Assembly (NCBI GenBank): GCA_002726415.1
Contig: PBSU01000017.1
Location: 8,326-43,717, forward strand
Source: Acidiferrobacteraceae bacterium
GTDB taxonomy: Bacteria; Pseudomonadota; Gammaproteobacteria; Arenicellales; UBA868
Reading direction: 5' to 3'
DNA: 35,392 nt
The notes under the pieces were generated by a model. It ran no database searches. It had not been told where the DNA came from and was given only the letters and a program-made list of their open reading frames with translations. Both the position numbers and the translations under genes were made by a program. Shown piece by piece: positions 1 to 7,415 of the stretch (within the stretch, counting starts at the first letter, position 1; every line of letters begins with the position of its first letter).

Positions 1-1855
1 CCTCTTTCCAGTAACCCCGGGCATCGGTCCGCCGGCTGCTGATCTGGCTGAGCCAGAAAACAAATATCACCAGCACCATAAACAGAATAGTGCCAATTGA
101 AACGATGTTGGCGGCATAACCCAGTGTCGGCGTGTAAGCCTCCGGCGAGGCGTCGCGAAAAACATCCGTCACGTGCCAGTGCTGGCGAATCCCGGATCGG
201 ATGTATCCCATCAAGCCCATCAGCCAGGTGAAGGCCACGGCCAACAAAAATAACGCGTACTGGGCCCGATTGGGCACTCTGCCCCAGTTCAGCGGAGCAA
301 CCTCGCGCGACCCGCGGTACATCAGGGAGTCCAGCGTGATACTCACCACAATGATGATTAATGTCGTCATCACCTGTGGAATCGAAGCCGCCACTTTATA
401 CACGGTGTTAGTGAAGTACCCGTGGTAGATCCCCAGAAACAGCAGGTTCGCTATGCCGGTCGTATAGAGCGCCAGTTGAGCCGCATTACCCGCATTGACC
501 CATGCTACCGTGGCGATCCGGTTCGAGCGGCGATAAAAAAGGAAACTGAGCGCGGTAAACAGGATCATGATATTCACGGCTGTATTTTTTGCCGGCATGA
601 TTCCAAGCGGCCCTAGATATTTATGGTAAGGCCCGCCGAGCGCCTTCAGTTCCTCGTTGGTTAGTACCAACGTATGCGGCGTAAACCAGACCAGAAAGCT
701 TCCGATAATCACAATCGCCAGATACTTGATGTAGCCGTTGTAGCGTGCTGCGCCGTCGCTACGGCCCATGCCACACCACAGGTAATAATTAGCAGACAAA
801 AACAAGGTGCCGATCAATACCGCCTGGATAATAAAAAGCCAGGCAAAGATTCCACCCATCAGGGTGATACCCATCTGCTGGCTATAGGCATAAATCTCTG
901 CTGCGAGGTAATAACCCGCAAAAGGTAGCGGTAGCAGTGCCAGGATGGCGATAAAGTTAGCGTTGTATCCCATCCAGTCGTAGTGCGCCCGTTCCTCGGC
1001 CCGGCCTGCACTGAGAAAACGGAAAGCGGCATAGGCTCCCACAATCGATCCGCCATAGGCAATGTTGGCGATGAAACGGTGCAGGTTGATCGGATTCCAA
1101 AGATAGTTATGCATTGCGACCCAGGTGTCTCCGGAAAACACGCCACCTGGATCGATACCGGCGGGACTCATCATGAAGGTTACCCAGCCGTTAGCCAGGA
1201 ACATCAGGGTGGTGCCGACCGCATTCAGTAACAAGCCGATACTCAGGTGCAGCCACTTGCGGAACCCACCCTGCAGCCAATGCCAGCCGTAGTAATACAA
1301 ATACAGGGCCGCGCTCTCGGCGAAAAATGCTAAGGCGTAATAAAACATGCTCTCGCCGAAAATCTCGCCGAGATAGGCAAACAGGTGCGGGTAAAATATG
1401 ATGAGGCTGAAAAGTAACAAACCGCCCAAGATCGCAGTCAACGAGTAGGCAGTGATACTGATCTTGATGAATTCGTAAGCCATATCGTCGTAACGCTTGT
1501 CCCGCGTCTTCATGCCGATAGCCTCGATAATGAAAACAAAGATCGGTACGGCAAGTACAAAAGCGGCAAACCACAGGTGCAACTGGGCGATCAGCCAAAC
1601 CGTAACCCGGCTGTTGACCCCCCGCACCGTCGGATAATCCGTCGCGGTCAGATCCGGCGCGCTAATGCCGACTGGACCGGTCTCCACTGCCTCCTGCGCT
1701 ACCCCAGGCGCATTATCAGCCGCCGCTGCCAGCAGGTCAGTTGCCCCTCCAAGTAACATAACCAACGCGAGGACAACGAAGCCAAGCAGCCTTCGAACAG
1801 AACTCGAGCCAAGGGGATTCTTTGCGTTGCTGAAAAGCATCTGGCCGTTGATCAT
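1..1855 (-). CDS. Cytochrome bd-like (CydA-like) membrane subunit, copy 1, partial at the left edge
   Basis: An open frame runs from an ATG at 1855 to the window start with no stop, about 618 residues. It is a polytopic membrane protein clearly paralogous to the one at 7416-9611: both share blocks such as YDWMGY-ANF-AI, LPLPFAGYYL and GIMPAKN or GLMPAKN. Features matching the CydA haem core are a His in the first helix (QLHLWF), a Glu in FFAES before LYYYGW, the segment ANGW..MMSPAG, and a His in NLHRFIAN. The quinol-site motif GRQPW of classical CydA was not found, so direct quinol oxidation is doubtful. The N terminus has a hydrophobic segment (about residues 22-44) before the core. It lies 25 bases after a 38-residue membrane peptide and ends the visible operon. 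No strong ribosome site precedes the ATG. Classification as bd-like is secure; the role (oxygen reduction or electron transfer) is unknown. Confidence 0.85.
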   Translation of the reverse strand, partial: MINGQMLFSNAKNPLGSSSVRRLLGFVVLALVMLLGGATDLLAAAADNAPGVAQEAVETGPVGISAPDLTATDYPTVRGVNSRVTVWLIAQLHLWFAAFVLAVPIFVFIIEAIGMKTRDKRYDDMAYEFIKISITAYSLTAILGGLLLFSLIIFYPHLFAYLGEIFGESMFYYALAFFAESAALYLYYYGWHWLQGGFRKWLHLSIGLLLNAVGTTLMFLANGWVTFMMSPAGIDPGGVFSGDTWVAMHNYLWNPINLHRFIANIAYGGSIVGAYAAFRFLSAGRAEERAHYDWMGYNANFIAILALLPLPFAGYYLAAEIYAYSQQMGITLMGGIFAWLFIIQAVLIGTLFLSANYYLWCGMGRSDGAARYNGYIKYLAIVIIGSFLVWFTPHTLVLTNEELKALGGPYHKYLGPLGIMPAKNTAVNIMILFTALSFLFYRRSNRIATVAWVNAGNAAQLALYTTGIANLLFLGIYHGYFTNTVYKVAASIPQVMTTLIIIVVSITLDSLMYRGSREVAPLNWGRVPNRAQYALFLLAVAFTWLMGLMGYIRSGIRQHWHVTDVFRDASPEAYTPTLGYAANIVSIGTILFMVLVIFVFWLSQISSRRTDARGYWKE

Positions 1856-1880
1856 TTTTTTTCCGGATCGCCCACGGCTG

Positions 1881-1997
1881 TTATGGTTGAAAGAAAAGAG
1901 TCAATCCGTTCAGCTTCATGACCGCGAAATCCAGGCCCAGAAACAGCAACGCGCAGGTTGCGAAGGTAAGGACAAACCAAAGTGGTGCACTATTCAT
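1881..1997 (-). CDS. 38-residue single-helix membrane peptide
   Basis: ATG at 1997 preceded by a good ribosome site (GGAGAAG, 4 bases upstream), stop TAA at 1883-1881. The 38 residues start MNSAPLWFVLTFATC and contain one hydrophobic helix (about residues 6-27), followed by a short polar tail ending in FFQP. It sits 66 bases after an anchored cytochrome c and 25 bases before the second CydA-like gene. In function it may resemble CydX or CcoQ/CcoS, the small subunits of bd and cbb3 oxidases, but no specific sequence match is claimed. The position, ribosome site and membrane helix support a real gene; its role as an oxidase accessory subunit is inference. Confidence 0.65.
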   Translation of the reverse strand: MNSAPLWFVLTFATCALLFLGLDFAVMKLNGLTLFFQP

Positions 1998-2063
1998 TTT
2001 CTTCTCCGGTGCTTGCCCGCTTAATTCGCGGTACCCGCAATTGCCGCATGCGCAACCTCTGTT

Positions 2064-2564
2064 TCATTCCAGCGCCGCCAGCATGTAGTCGACCGCGGCG
2101 CGCACTTGCGCCTCGCCCAGGGCGGCGTTGCCGCCTCGAGGTGGCATAATCCCGGTGGCACCTTGGAAACCGTTAATCGCATTGCCATAGAGTGCTTGGG
2201 GTCCGGCGGCAACCCGGCCCCGCCATAGGTCCTGGTCGCCCAGTTGCGGGGCACCGGCAATGCCCGTGGCGTGACACACTGCACAAGCGCTCTGGTAAAC
2301 CGCTTCACCGTCCACAGAAACATTGGCGGTGTTGACCTGGGCCCCTGCTTTGGTGACCAGCATCTTGCCGACCGGGGCCAACTGCTCACGCAGGGTTTTT
2401 TCCTGCAAAGCCTGATTTTCAGGGCCCGCTGCCGGGCTGCTAAGGAACCACCAGAAAAAAACCAGTACAGCAAGCGCAACCGTGATAAACACGCCAGGCC
2501 CGGCCCAGATCGGGATCGGTAACCGGCCCAAACTGTTTGCGGTTGGTGAGTCTGGCACTGCCAT
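2064..2564 (-). CDS. Membrane-anchored monohaem cytochrome c (c5-like)
   Basis: 166 residues. An N-terminal polar stretch is followed by one transmembrane helix (about residues 23-41, VFITVALAVLVFFWWFL), with no obvious cleavage site, so it is probably an anchor. The haem-binding motif CAVCH is at residues 94-98, after the typical GEAVYQSAC context. A C-terminal MPPRGG segment supplies the likely axial Met, as in small cytochromes such as c5. The domain should face the periplasm. It starts 18 bases after the 33-residue peptide and lies within the large cytochrome/bd-like operon, so it probably passes electrons to or from the CydA-like subunits. Confidence 0.88.
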   Translation of the reverse strand: MAVPDSPTANSLGRLPIPIWAGPGVFITVALAVLVFFWWFLSSPAAGPENQALQEKTLREQLAPVGKMLVTKAGAQVNTANVSVDGEAVYQSACAVCHATGIAGAPQLGDQDLWRGRVAAGPQALYGNAINGFQGATGIMPPRGGNAALGEAQVRAAVDYMLAALE

Positions 2565-2582
2565 ATCTTTTTGCAGCTCCGA

Positions 2583-2684
2583 TTACAGGACGTAAAAATA
2601 GAGAATCAGCACAATCACCACCAGGTTGATACCCATGCCAGAAAGGATCACACCGTTCGCCAGACGCTTTTTCCAGACCTTCAT
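2583..2684 (-). CDS. 33-residue single-helix membrane peptide
   Basis: ATG at 2684, TAA at 2585-2583. The peptide starts MKVWKKRLANG and then has one strongly hydrophobic helix (about residues 12-33) ending at the C terminus. The positive N terminus (K, K, K, R) predicts the N end inside. It is spaced 18 bases from the gene on each side, exactly as expected for a translated member of this operon. The ribosome site is weak. It resembles CcoQ/CydX-type oxidase microproteins in size and topology only. Confidence 0.6.
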   Translation of the reverse strand: MKVWKKRLANGVILSGMGINLVVIVLILYFYVL

Positions 2685-2702
2685 CGCACTAAGACTGCCG
2701 GG

Positions 2703-3071
2703 CTAACTTGTCTTGCCGGTGCAGTTACACAACTGGCGCAGGTATCCCACCAGCGCTTCGACCTCGGCGTTTGTCAAAGTTTTGCCCCACGGCGGCATCA
2801 TCGGTGACTTGTCTGCGATCGGCCCCCCATCGATAATGACGTTGCGGATATCTGCGTCCGAGATTTTCTCCATCTCGGCCGTCTCCGTGAAATTTCTGGG
2901 ATCAACCGGAAAATCCCCGGTAACGTTAGGACCATCACCCTCACCCCCGGTGCCATGACACTGCGCACAATAGAACCCGAATAACGCTTCGCCATCCGCT
3001 GCCTGTGCTGCCCCGGTGAAGGCGGGACTCAGGGCCACTATCAGCAGAGTTGTCAGAAATAGTCTGGTCAT
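2703..3071 (-). CDS. Small periplasmic monohaem cytochrome c
   Basis: 122 residues with a signal peptide (about residues 1-24, ending AAQA-ADG). The haem motif CAQCH is at residues 35-39, followed by GTGGEGDGP, a pattern shared with NXR- and nitrite-reductase-associated cytochromes. The MPPWG motif near residue 90 supplies the likely Met ligand. Two further Cys (LCNC) lie close to the C terminus; their role is unclear. It starts 21 bases after the preceding dihaem gene in the same operon. It is probably a soluble shuttle in the periplasm, carrying electrons between the membrane-bound cytochromes of this cluster and other partners. Confidence 0.88.
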   Translation of the reverse strand: MTRLFLTTLLIVALSPAFTGAAQAADGEALFGFYCAQCHGTGGEGDGPNVTGDFPVDPRNFTETAEMEKISDADIRNVIIDGGPIADKSPMMPPWGKTLTNAEVEALVGYLRQLCNCTGKTS

Positions 3072-3092
3072 GTTCAGTCTCCGCTTAATCGA

Positions 3093-3755
3093 TTACTTGA
3101 ATGTCGCAACGTGTGCTGCCACGTTTTTCATATCCTTATCACTCAGGACTCCGACGAACACCGGCATCATCTTTACCGGTTTGAATACCTTCGGCTCGCG
3201 AAGATAGGCCAACACCCAGTCCGGATTAAGTCTTTTCCCGGCACCGATGAGTGAAGGCCCTGATAACCCACCGGAGAATTTTTTCTTGGTGGGGAACTGG
3301 TGACAACCACTACACGGCATCTTTTTGATAAAGATCAACTTGCCCTTCAGATTCTTCTTTTTTACCTTCACCGCGCCGTCCTGCACGATGTCAGATCTGA
3401 GACTCATAAGGTAATCCGCCACCGGACCAACCTGGTCGGCGCTCAAAACTGCGTGGCCGCCCGGATTAGGCTCCATGACCGAATTAAATTTCATTGGCCG
3501 GATTGGCTGTGGATCCACCAACCAGGTCTCGAGCCACGGCCGCTGAAACTTACTGCCCGCGTACCAGAGTTCGGGGCCTTTCTTGGCAAGCTGATCCGCA
3601 ATGGTTTTTTCAGTCGCAGGCCCTTGCGTATAGTGGCATGACTGGCAACCGTTTGATTCAAACACCGCCTGACCCGCGGCAGCGTCTGCCCGGGCGAGGG
3701 AACTGGTCATCACCAACAGAACCAGCGCGGGGAATACACTTACTCCTGTTTTCAT
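3093..3755 (-). CDS. Periplasmic dihaem cytochrome c
   Basis: Chosen start ATG at 3755 (MKTGVSVFPA) because AGAGGA lies 8 bases upstream; the open frame extends further but without a signal-like start. 220 residues: signal peptide about 1-23 (SSLARADA), first haem motif CQSCH at 37-41, second motif CSGCH at 148-152. Met-containing segments (RPMKFN; KMMPVF near the C terminus) are candidate axial ligands. Each half looks like a cytochrome c fold, with a Lys-rich linker (VKVKKKNLKGK) between. It starts 49 bases after the larger dihaem/haem b subunit. It is probably an electron carrier of the same respiratory complex. Confidence 0.87.
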   Translation of the reverse strand: MKTGVSVFPALVLLVMTSSLARADAAAGQAVFESNGCQSCHYTQGPATEKTIADQLAKKGPELWYAGSKFQRPWLETWLVDPQPIRPMKFNSVMEPNPGGHAVLSADQVGPVADYLMSLRSDIVQDGAVKVKKKNLKGKLIFIKKMPCSGCHQFPTKKKFSGGLSGPSLIGAGKRLNPDWVLAYLREPKVFKPVKMMPVFVGVLSDKDMKNVAAHVATFK

Positions 3756-3804
3756 CCTAACTGTCCTCTTGCTATTTGGAATCATTTCCCTTCTTCTGAA
3801 ATCC

Positions 3805-5445
3805 TTACGCCATCGCCGCCACACGCCGGCGCTCTTTGCGTACCAGCCATAGACCGAGTGCGCCACTGGCGAGCACGGCCAGCAGGGTGTAGAGGTAGAT
3901 CTTTATCGGTACCGGCGCTTCCAGGATGACGCTGTGCCAGGTAGAAAGGCTCATAATCAGGCCGTGTTCTCCATTGGACCCATCCCAGGCATTGAGGGCC
4001 AGAGGAATAAACCGGCCCTTGACGAACTGGATATCATTGCGATCGTCGGTCAGGAGCGGGCGGCGCATAATCACACTCCAGCGACCCTGGTTCCAGCTCG
4101 CGACCGCGTTGACCTGCTGTTGTTCCCCGGATTGCGCCTTGGCCGGTTGTTTCCAGCCACGGGCGTTGCTTTCCTGTACTGCCTGTCCCGCGTTCCTCAC
4201 CGCCTCGTCTGAGCGCCATTGCCACAGGTGGACGGGGTTTGAGGAGTCACCACGAAAGAAATGGGGCTTTTTCGTTCCTTCTGGCAGTTTCACAGGAAAC
4301 TGCAGCGCAATCGCATCTCTGAAAGTCTCCAGTTGCCGTGGCACCACATCGTTGGCAGCAACATAGGAATTAAATGCCCCCATCCGTGAGATTTCTTGTG
4401 GATCAAATTCGATTCCGCTTTGATGAAGTTCATCCTTGAACGGATCGTCCCATTCGATCAGGAAGGCGATTTCCTCAAGGTTATACAAGGCCCGAACAGT
4501 GGCCAGCTCGATGCTCGGGTTCTGCCACCGGGGTGCTGCGATGACCTGTCCGGTCAAGCGGACGTCCATCGGCTCGGCGGCGAGCCAGTTCGCCTCCCGC
4601 GGGTCGTTAGAAATTTCCCCTTCGATCTCCAATGCCCTGAGCACTTGGTGGCCCGTCGGTTGATGCTGAAGTGACTTGATGAAATTAGCCAGGGCCCAGC
4701 GTTCTTGCTCAGACAATGCATCAACAAATGAGGGCATGGGTGTACCGTTGATACCGGTCGAGAAACGCATATAGATGTCCTCCGCCTCGCTGCCCGCCTT
4801 AATCTTCCACGGGTGAGTCACGTTACGAATCCGGATCGGGAAGCCCCAGTCATCGGTTCGATCGAAGGATTTCTGGCCGTCGCCACGGCCCAGTTTGCCG
4901 TGGCATTCCCAGCACTTGGCGTGCTCAAACACCTCTTTACCCTTGGCCACCAGGGCTTCGCTGTACGCTGGCCGTTCGGAGGGCAACGTGACGACCAGGT
5001 CATTTTTAACCGGGTCCAGTTCCGGATCCTCAAATTCGACAGCAAATGACTTGATGTAATCGATCACGGCCCAGCGTTCATTTTCGCTCAGCCCGTTTTT
5101 AATCAAATCACTGTCAAAGGCCTGCATCGCAGTACCAGACAGTCCCCGACTGACTGTTCGAAACAAATCTTCATCGCGCGGCAGTTCGCCACTTTGTGTC
5201 GTGCGGAACTTAAAAGTACCCAGAGTGAAATCCCGTGGCCGGGGGTCTAAAAAATCGGCTGCCGGGCCATTGCCGTCCCCGAGCAGGCCGTGGCAGAAGC
5301 TGCAACGGCGCAAATAAATCGCAGCGCCTTGAGCCAGGCTGGCATCGGTCATCTGGGGCCTGGGTCCACTTGGCACCTGCGCGCCCACCGCAACCCCCCA
5401 GTTCAGGATCAATACGGTAAAGATTGTGGCCACGCGATATTTCAT
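3805..5445 (-). CDS. Dihaem cytochrome c fused to an ethylbenzene-dehydrogenase-type haem b domain (NxrC-like)
   Basis: Start ATG at 5445, overlapping the upstream stop as TGATG, with GGAG upstream; a longer open frame has no support. 546 residues: signal peptide about 1-22; haem motifs CSFCH at 48-52 and CWECH at 178-182, each followed by a D-G-(N/Q)-type loop; then, from about residue 290 to 500, a domain with the features of the EB_dh family (haem b gamma subunits of ethylbenzene dehydrogenase, chlorate reductase and nitrite oxidoreductase); then a C-terminal membrane helix (about 516-537) with a basic tail. The same architecture occurs in proteins annotated as the gamma subunit of nitrite oxidoreductase. 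In this operon there is no partner molybdenum subunit, which lies in the separate block at 19140-21839, so it may serve the bd-like complex instead. Confidence 0.82.
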   Translation of the reverse strand: MKYRVATIFTVLILNWGVAVGAQVPSGPRPQMTDASLAQGAAIYLRRCSFCHGLLGDGNGPAADFLDPRPRDFTLGTFKFRTTQSGELPRDEDLFRTVSRGLSGTAMQAFDSDLIKNGLSENERWAVIDYIKSFAVEFEDPELDPVKNDLVVTLPSERPAYSEALVAKGKEVFEHAKCWECHGKLGRGDGQKSFDRTDDWGFPIRIRNVTHPWKIKAGSEAEDIYMRFSTGINGTPMPSFVDALSEQERWALANFIKSLQHQPTGHQVLRALEIEGEISNDPREANWLAAEPMDVRLTGQVIAAPRWQNPSIELATVRALYNLEEIAFLIEWDDPFKDELHQSGIEFDPQEISRMGAFNSYVAANDVVPRQLETFRDAIALQFPVKLPEGTKKPHFFRGDSSNPVHLWQWRSDEAVRNAGQAVQESNARGWKQPAKAQSGEQQQVNAVASWNQGRWSVIMRRPLLTDDRNDIQFVKGRFIPLALNAWDGSNGEHGLIMSLSTWHSVILEAPVPIKIYLYTLLAVLASGALGLWLVRKERRRVAAMA

Positions 5446-6410
5446 CAGTGCGACTCCGGTATACGCGGGGTTTTTTGTGCCAGATCGTATTCCGCAAGGA
5501 TGATCTTCCAACGTTCTTCCTCGCTGAGGTTCAGCTTCCATACCGGCATCGCCGAATCCCACGGTGTCGCCTCGGTTGGCAACCCAGGTCCGCCGTTGCT
5601 GACACGCCAGAAGGTATAACCTTCTACAATCGTTTCGATCGTGCCGTTGTCAGTAAAATTGATAGGCCGTAGTTTGAAGCCGTCGGCCATCGGCCCGTCA
5701 CCGGCCACACTGTCGCCGTGGCAGGGCCGACAGTTCATCGAATAAAGCGCCCGACCCTCAAACAGGTGTTTTTCCATCAGGGCTGCGCGGGCCGAATCGG
5801 GATTGACGCTGCCCCCCGCTAACTCACCCAAAAAGGCGCGCATCGGCGCAGTCGGGATAGCCTCGAGCATGTGATCGGGTTCAGTGTATTCAGCCCAGTT
5901 GTCCAGGTCCGCCCGCAGTTGGGGAATAAATCCAACTTCGTTGGCCTGTGCCTGCTCAATAAATGCATCGACCTCGGCGTCGGATGGGTTGGCAAAGGGG
6001 TTCTTCAGATCCTCGTTCTTTTTGGGAAAATTCGACGAGGGGTGCTGGATGCGCAGCGACGAGGGCTGTTGCACCTTAGGTATGGTCACATCGTAAACCT
6101 GCCACCCGATCAGCGCCGGTACTATTAGCAATCCCAGAGTCCGCGTTGCTCGGCCGTACTCACCGCGCAAGAAACGCTGGATGGGGTAAAGAAATTCCGC
6201 CAGGTGCTCCTCGTTGAAAGTGACCAGTAAAAACAAGGCAATGATCGTCAACAGCATATAAATGAACATCAACGTGCCAGGTACCGTCAGCGGGAATGGC
6301 ATCCCCGTGATCTCGCGGGACAGCACCGGGATGCCCCACTTCACCAGAGCGTAGATCAACACCAGGGTCAACACGACGGTCCAGAAACGAAGGGTTAGCG
6401 GCTTTTTCAC
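5445..6410 (-). CDS. Membrane-anchored monohaem cytochrome c with three helices
   Basis: The GTG start at 6410 overlaps the preceding stop (GTGA) and its own stop overlaps the next ATG by one base, so translation is coupled on both sides. 321 residues: three hydrophobic helices (about 8-27, 41-63 and 92-107), a long polar periplasmic linker, and a C-terminal cytochrome c domain with CRPCH at 227-231. A Met-containing segment (SAMPVWK, about 286-292) is the likely axial ligand region. The layout (membrane part plus c domain) fits a subunit that brings haem c to a membrane partner, here the CydA-like proteins. No named family is recognised beyond cytochrome c. Confidence 0.83.
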   Translation of the reverse strand: MKKPLTLRFWTVVLTLVLIYALVKWGIPVLSREITGMPFPLTVPGTLMFIYMLLTIIALFLLVTFNEEHLAEFLYPIQRFLRGEYGRATRTLGLLIVPALIGWQVYDVTIPKVQQPSSLRIQHPSSNFPKKNEDLKNPFANPSDAEVDAFIEQAQANEVGFIPQLRADLDNWAEYTEPDHMLEAIPTAPMRAFLGELAGGSVNPDSARAALMEKHLFEGRALYSMNCRPCHGDSVAGDGPMADGFKLRPINFTDNGTIETIVEGYTFWRVSNGGPGLPTEATPWDSAMPVWKLNLSEEERWKIILAEYDLAQKTPRIPESH

Positions 6411-7411
6411 TGTGCGCCTTCCTCGGCCGAGGCCTCGTCACCTTTTTGCATCATCAGGTAAGCCAGCACGTCCTGAAAATCCTTCACGGTGAGCATTTCA
6501 GTCAGATCATTAGGCATGACGCTGGCACCTTCGTCCTGCTCGATCTCGCGGATATCCTCGCGCGGTATTACCGCTACCTCGCCCGTTGCCTTGGTGATCT
6601 GTACCTCTGCAGGCGTATCTTTAGACTTAAGGCCGACATGTTTTCGCTCATCGGAGTTGGTCACTACCACCCAGGTTTCAAAGCCCTCGCTGATCTTTCG
6701 CGCCGGACGGAGGATCGATTGCGAAATGAACTTCAGACCCTTTTCGCCGATACGGGAAAGATCGGGACCGATACCACCGCCTTCGCCGGCGATGCTATGG
6801 CAATCAGAGCAGGTATCGGCGAACATCTCCTCGCCGTTTCCCGGGTCGCCACCACCCGCTGCGCTCGCCGCCGCAATCCGGGCGTAGTAACCCTGAGCCA
6901 ACTCACCTGGGTTCTCAATGTTATCCAGATCGAGATCGCCGCCTTGACTCTGCAGGTAGGCTATTACCGCCTTGATCTCCTTGAGATTCAGCGAGATCGG
7001 GGGTGCATAGACGATCGCCATCTCATTTTTGTAACCTTCCACCAGATAAGCGTCAGGCTTGGCCAGACTCTCCACCAGGTAATCGGTACTGTTGTAATGA
7101 ACCCCTGTTTCTTCGGAACGTTCCTTGGCGCGCTGTTCAGCCCGGGCGCCGATCGGCAACGGGAACTTCTCACCGAACTGGCCGAGATTGGGGCAACGTA
7201 CCGCGCTTCCTTCTCCACCCAGGCTGTGGCAGGTAAAGCAGCGGCCTTTGCCCCAGAAAATCGCTTCGCCCCCTTCCGGCGTGACCTCGACCACACTGGC
7301 CGCCTTTCGTTCGCCCCCGGTCATGGCGGTGATCGCCTGTCCGACCCACATGTAGGCACCCAGGACCACCAACAGAAACACGAATACCCGCCCAATGACA
7401 CTGGAACGCAT
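6407..7411 (-). CDS. Membrane-anchored dihaem cytochrome c with a Planctomycete-type haem domain
   Basis: Start ATG at 7411, four bases after the stop of the CydA-like gene; the open frame continues upstream within that gene but has no signal-like start. 334 residues: signal anchor about 7-26, haem motifs CFTCH at 58-62 and CSDCH at 201-205. The second half (LRPARKISEG.., KHVGLKSKDT.., MPNDL.., DVLAYL) matches the pattern of the putative haem-binding domain known from Pirellula/Verrucomicrobium proteins. The spacing between genes suggests tight coupling to CydA-like copy 2. Probable role: periplasmic electron relay of the bd-like complex. Confidence 0.85.
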   Translation of the reverse strand: MRSSVIGRVFVFLLVVLGAYMWVGQAITAMTGGERKAASVVEVTPEGGEAIFWGKGRCFTCHSLGGEGSAVRCPNLGQFGEKFPLPIGARAEQRAKERSEETGVHYNSTDYLVESLAKPDAYLVEGYKNEMAIVYAPPISLNLKEIKAVIAYLQSQGGDLDLDNIENPGELAQGYYARIAAASAAGGGDPGNGEEMFADTCSDCHSIAGEGGGIGPDLSRIGEKGLKFISQSILRPARKISEGFETWVVVTNSDERKHVGLKSKDTPAEVQITKATGEVAVIPREDIREIEQDEGASVMPNDLTEMLTVKDFQDVLAYLMMQKGDEASAEEGAQ

Positions 7412-7415
7412 TGTT

